Part shown: one piece after another, positions 60,605-64,000 of the stretch
How positions within the stretch are numbered: the stretch's first letter is position 1
How the letters are laid out: each line of letters opens with the position of its first letter
DNA from: Osmia lignaria lignaria
Lineage: Eukaryota > Arthropoda > Insecta > Hymenoptera > Megachilidae
Assembly (NCBI RefSeq): GCF_051020975.1
Contig: NW_027478158.1
Span: 13,082,001 to 13,146,000 of the forward strand
DNA: 64,000 nt
Direction of reading: 5' to 3'
Program-made: the position numbers and the translations under genes
The notes under the pieces: generated by a model
What the model was told of the DNA's origin: nothing
The model's input: the letters and a program-made list of their open reading frames with translations, nothing else
Database searches by the model: none

Positions 60605-63600
60605 GTAGGAAACTTAATTCTCTACAAAAAAGGTCTCTTAACATTTTGCCATAGCTCGCTTCGTTTCCGAGATATTTGCAGATTTATCTCAAGGGAAGGG
60701 GCCTGACGGACATATTTCGAGATATTTCTTCTTCTTGTTGTTCTTCTTCTGCACAGCTAAGCTGGAAGTGGCATTTGCAGCTCGCAATAGTGCAGAGTTA
60801 TCTCAAAGAAAGGGGTCACGGTGTTTCTGTATCTCTATTACGGTGGTGCGGCTTCGGAACTTTTAAATATCTTGATATATCTCGAGAACTACGCATCTGA
60901 TCAAAAAATATCATAGAACATAAAAAGTAGGAAACTTAATTCTCTACAAAAAAGGTCTCTTAACATTTTGCCATAGCTCGCTTCGTTTCCGAGATATTTG
61001 CAGATTTATCTCAAGGGAAGGGGCCTGACAGACATATTTCGAGATATTTCTTCTTCTTGTTGTTCTTCTTCTGCACAGCTAAGCTGGAAGTGGCATTTGC
61101 AGCTCGCAATAGTGCAGAGTTATCTCAAAGAAAGGGGTCACGGTGTTTCTGTATCTCTATTATGTTGGTGCGGCTTCGGAACTTTTAAATATCATGATAT
61201 ATCTCGAGATCTACGCATCTGATCAAAAAATATCATAGAACATAAAAAGTAGGAAACTTAATTCTCTACAAAAAAGCTCTCTTAACATTTCGCCATAGCT
61301 CGCTTCGTTTCCGAGATATTTGCAGATATATCTCAAGGGAAGGGGCCTGACGGACATATTTCGAGATATTTCTTCTTCTTGTTGTTCTTCTTCTGCACAG
61401 CTAAGCTGGAAGTGGCATTTGCAGCTCGCAATAGTGCAGAGTTATCTCAAAGAAAGGGGCCACGGTGTTTCTGTATCTCTATTACGGTGGTGCGGCTTCG
61501 GAACTTTTAAATATCTTGATATATCTCGAGAACTACGCATCTGATCAAAAAATATCATAGAACATAAAAAGTAGGAAACTTAATTCTCTACAAAAAAGGT
61601 CTCTTAACATTTCGCCATAGCTCGCTTCGTTTCCGAGATATTTGCAGATATATCTCAAGGGAAGGGGCCTGACGGACATATTTCGAGATATTTCTTCTTC
61701 TTGTTGTTCTTCTTCTGCACAGCTAAGCTGGAAGTGGCATTTGCAGCTCGCAATAGTGCAGAGTTATCTCAAAGAAAGGGGCCACGGTGTTTCTGTATCT
61801 CTATTACGGTGGTGCGGCTTCGGAACTTTTAAATATCTTGATATATCTCGAGAACTACGCATCTGATCAACAAATATCATAGAACATAAAAAGTAGGAAA
61901 CTTAATTCTCTACAAAAAAGGTCTCTTAACATGATGCCATAGCTCGCTTGGTTTCCGAGATATTTGCAGATTTATCTCAAGGGAAGGGGCCTGACGGACA
62001 TATTTCGAGATATTTCTTCTTCTTGTTGTTCTTCTTCTGCACAGCTAAGCTGGAAGTGGCATTTACAGCTCGCAATAGTGCAGAGTTATCTCAAAGAAAG
62101 GGGCCACGGTGTTTCTGTATCTCTATTATGTTGGTGCGGCTTCGGAACTTTTAAATATCTTGATATATCTCGAGAACTACGCATCTGATCAAAAAATATC
62201 ATAGAACATAAAAAGTAGGAAACTTAATTCTCTACAAAAAAGGTCCCTTAACATTTTGCCATAGCTCGCTTCGTTTCCGAGATATTTGCAGATTTATCTC
62301 AAGGGAAGGGGCCTGACGGACATATTTCGAGATATTTCTTCTTCTTGTTGTTCTTCTTCTGCACAGCTAAGCTGGAAGTGGCATTTGCAGCTCGCAATAG
62401 TGCAGAGTTATCTCAAAGAAAGGGGCCACGGTGTTTCTGTATCTCTATTATGTTGGTGCGGCTTCGGAACTTTTAAATATCTTGTTATATCTCGAGAACT
62501 ACGCATCTGATCAAAAAATATCATAGAACATAAAAAGTAGGAAACTTAATTCTCTACAAAAAAGGTCTCTTAACATTTTGCCATAGCTCGCTTCGTTTCC
62601 GAGATATTTGCAGATTTATCTCAAGGGAAGGGGCCTGACGGACATATTTCGAGATATTTCTTCTTCTTGTTGTTCTTCTTCTGCACAGCTAAGCTGGAAG
62701 TGGCATTTGCAGCTCGCAATAGTGCAGAGTTATCTCGAAGAAAGGGGCCACGGTGTTTCTGTATCTCTATTATGTTGGTGCGGCTTCGGAACTTTTAAAT
62801 ATCTTGATATATCTCGAGAACTACGCATCTGATCAAAAAATATCATAGAACATAAAAAGTAGGAAACTTAATTCTCTACAAAAAAGGTCCCTTAACATTT
62901 TGCCATAGCTCGCTTCGTTTCCGAGATATTTGCAGATTTATCTCAAGGGAAGGGGCCTGACGGACATATTTCGAGATATTTCTTCTTCTTGTTGTTCTTC
63001 TTCTGCACAGCTAAGCTGGAAGTGGCATTTGCAGCTCGCAATAGTGCAGAGTTATCTCAAAGAAAGGGGTCACGGTGTTTCTGTATCTCTATTATGTTGG
63101 TGCGGCTTCGGAACTTTTAAATATCATGATATATCTCGAGATCTACGCATCTGGTCAAAAAATATCATAGAACATAAAAAGTAGGAAACTTAATTCTCTA
63201 CAAAAAAGGTCTCTTAACATTTCGCCATAGCTCGCTTCGTTTCCGAGATATTTGCAGATTTATCTCAAGGGAAGGGGCCTGACGGACATATTTCGAGATA
63301 TTTCTTCTTCTTGTTGTTCTTCTTCTGCACAGCTAAACTGGAAGTGGCATTTCCAGCTCGCAATAGTGCAGAGTTATCTCAAAGAAAGGGGCCACGCTTT
63401 TTCTGTATCTCTATTATGTTGGTGCGGCTTCGGAACTTTTAAATATCTTGATATATCTCGAGAACTACGCATCTGATCAAAAAATATCATAGAACATAAA
63501 AAGTAGGAAACTTAATTCTCTACAAGAAAGGTCTCTAAACATTTTGCCATAGCTCGCTTCGTTTCCGAGATATTTGCAGATTTATCTCAAGGGAAGGGGC

Positions 63601-64000
63601 CTGACGGACATATTTCGAGATATTTCTTCTTCTTGTTGTTCTTCTTCTGCACAGCTAAGCTGGAAGTGGCATTTGCAGCTCGCAATAGTGCAGAGTTATC
63701 TCAAAGAGAGGGGCCACGGTGTTTCTGTATCTCTATTATGTTGGTGCGGCTTCGGAACTTTTAAATATCTTGATATATCTCGAGAACTACGCATCTGATC
63801 AAAAAATATCATAGAACATAAAAAGTAGGAAACTTAATTCTCTACAAAAAAGGTCTCTTAACATTTTGCCATAGCTCGCTTCGTTTCCGAGATATTTGCA
63901 GATTTATCTCAAGGGAAGGGGCCTGACGGACATATTTCGAGATATTTCTTCTTCTTGTTGTTCTTCTTCTGCACAGCTAAGCTGGAAGCGGCATTTGCAG

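Larger units (their letters stand above)
1..64000 (+). repeat. 322-bp satellite DNA, continuous tandem array (198 full units plus a partial)
   Basis: The same sequence recurs every 322 bp across the whole window in one orientation. The landmark GTAGGAAAC lies at 1, 323, 645 and so on to 63825, with small point variants in some units. Net landmark spacing gives 185 units of 322 bp, seven of 321, three of 319, two of 307 and one of 436, which sum to 63824; the last 176 bp are a truncated unit. No unit is inverted and no foreign sequence interrupts the array. Units differ by scattered substitutions that combine into recurring haplotypes. Satellite arrays of this size are known from eukaryotic heterochromatin, often at or near centromeres; that location is inferred here. 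Both window ends lie inside the array, so its true length is unknown. Confidence 0.99.
58031..64000 (+). repeat. Array domain VI: most uniform region
   Basis: All units have the standard CATAAAAAGTAGG end; the CTCGAAAAC end is absent. Local variants are ATTACGGTGGTGCGG (about 58.6-61.8 kb) and ATCATGATATATCTC with GAGATCTACGC (units at 58031, 58674, 60927 and 62859). The order ACGGTGG unit, CATGAT unit, ACGGTGG unit recurs at 58352-59317 and 60605-61570, an offset of 2253 bp (7 units minus one base). The last unit is cut off by the window end. Confidence 0.8.

Noticed and set aside
72..63798. An open frame of about 74 codons repeated in almost every unit, + strand
   Set aside because: It starts at TTG (GTG in a few units), not ATG, and 322 is not a multiple of 3, so it changes phase each unit. 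Stops (TTTGTAGCTCG at 2648-2872 and elsewhere, GCTAGAAG near 22667), frameshifts (GGGGCACGG units) and a 15-bp loss are tolerated and even amplified. The openness of each copy follows from shared ancestry of the repeat, not from selection on a protein.
1..64000. CRISPR array
   Set aside because: Repeats are 322 bp, directly adjacent and without unique spacers, and no cas-like gene is present.
1..64000. Tandem gene cluster (5S rRNA, histone, tRNA or U-snRNA type)
   Set aside because: The unit has no recognisable tRNA or 5S internal promoter, cloverleaf or histone-like coding sequence; I see only non-coding repeat.
1..64000. Transposable element or retrovirus insertion within the array
   Set aside because: Every stretch aligns to the unit; no terminal repeats, target-site duplications or polymerase-like frames were found.
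1..64000. An undescribed multi-gene system
   Set aside because: There is no protein-coding locus here to form one; the interest of the window lies in satellite structure and recombination history.

Overview
The whole window is one uninterrupted tandem satellite array. A unit of 322 bp, about 39% G+C, repeats head to tail on one strand from base 1 to base 64000. I see no other sequence class: no gene, RNA gene, transposon, CRISPR array or unique spacer. Taking the landmark GTAGGAAAC as unit start (bases 1, 323, 645 and so on), the window holds 198 complete units (1-63824) plus a 176-bp partial unit (63825-64000). Of the 198, 185 have a net length of exactly 322 bp. The others are seven of 321 bp, three of 319 bp, two of 307 bp and one of 436 bp, and these lengths add up exactly to 63824. 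An array this long and homogeneous points to a eukaryote, probably (peri)centromeric or other constitutive heterochromatin. CpG is not depleted (11 CpG in unit 1 against about 12 expected), which fits a genome with little germline CpG methylation, such as many invertebrates. I cannot name the species.

The array is a mosaic of haplotype domains, defined by which point variants the units carry. (I) 1-21865: several mid-unit haplotypes shuffled in long blocks of 9, 12 and 16 units; the GTGCAGCG and ACATTATAG variants occur only here. (II) 21866-41184: a second end-haplotype (CTCGAAAACTACGCTTCTG, usually followed by CATAAATTGTAGG) alternates with the standard end, often as 2-mers and 3-mers. (III) 41185-49233: local TCTGATAAAA and CTTTTTCTGC variants. 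Copy 2 of a large internal segmental duplication starts at about 44913 and ends at 49199. (IV) 49234-51809: TATATGTCGAG and TATCCCAAG variants. (V) 51810-58030: short, very recent 3- and 4-unit higher-order repeats, recombinant units, and nearly all units of altered length. (VI) 58031-64000: the most uniform part, with private variants ATTACGGTGG and ATCATGATATATCTC.

No genes cooperate here. What the sequence records is how a satellite evolves: unequal exchange in whole-unit register, a few breakpoints that can be bracketed inside single units, one out-of-register exchange through a 26-bp internal repeat, and slippage deletions in a TTC-rich tract. An open frame of about 74 codons recurs in almost every unit, but it begins at TTG (or GTG), has no ATG and changes phase from unit to unit, so I do not annotate it as coding.
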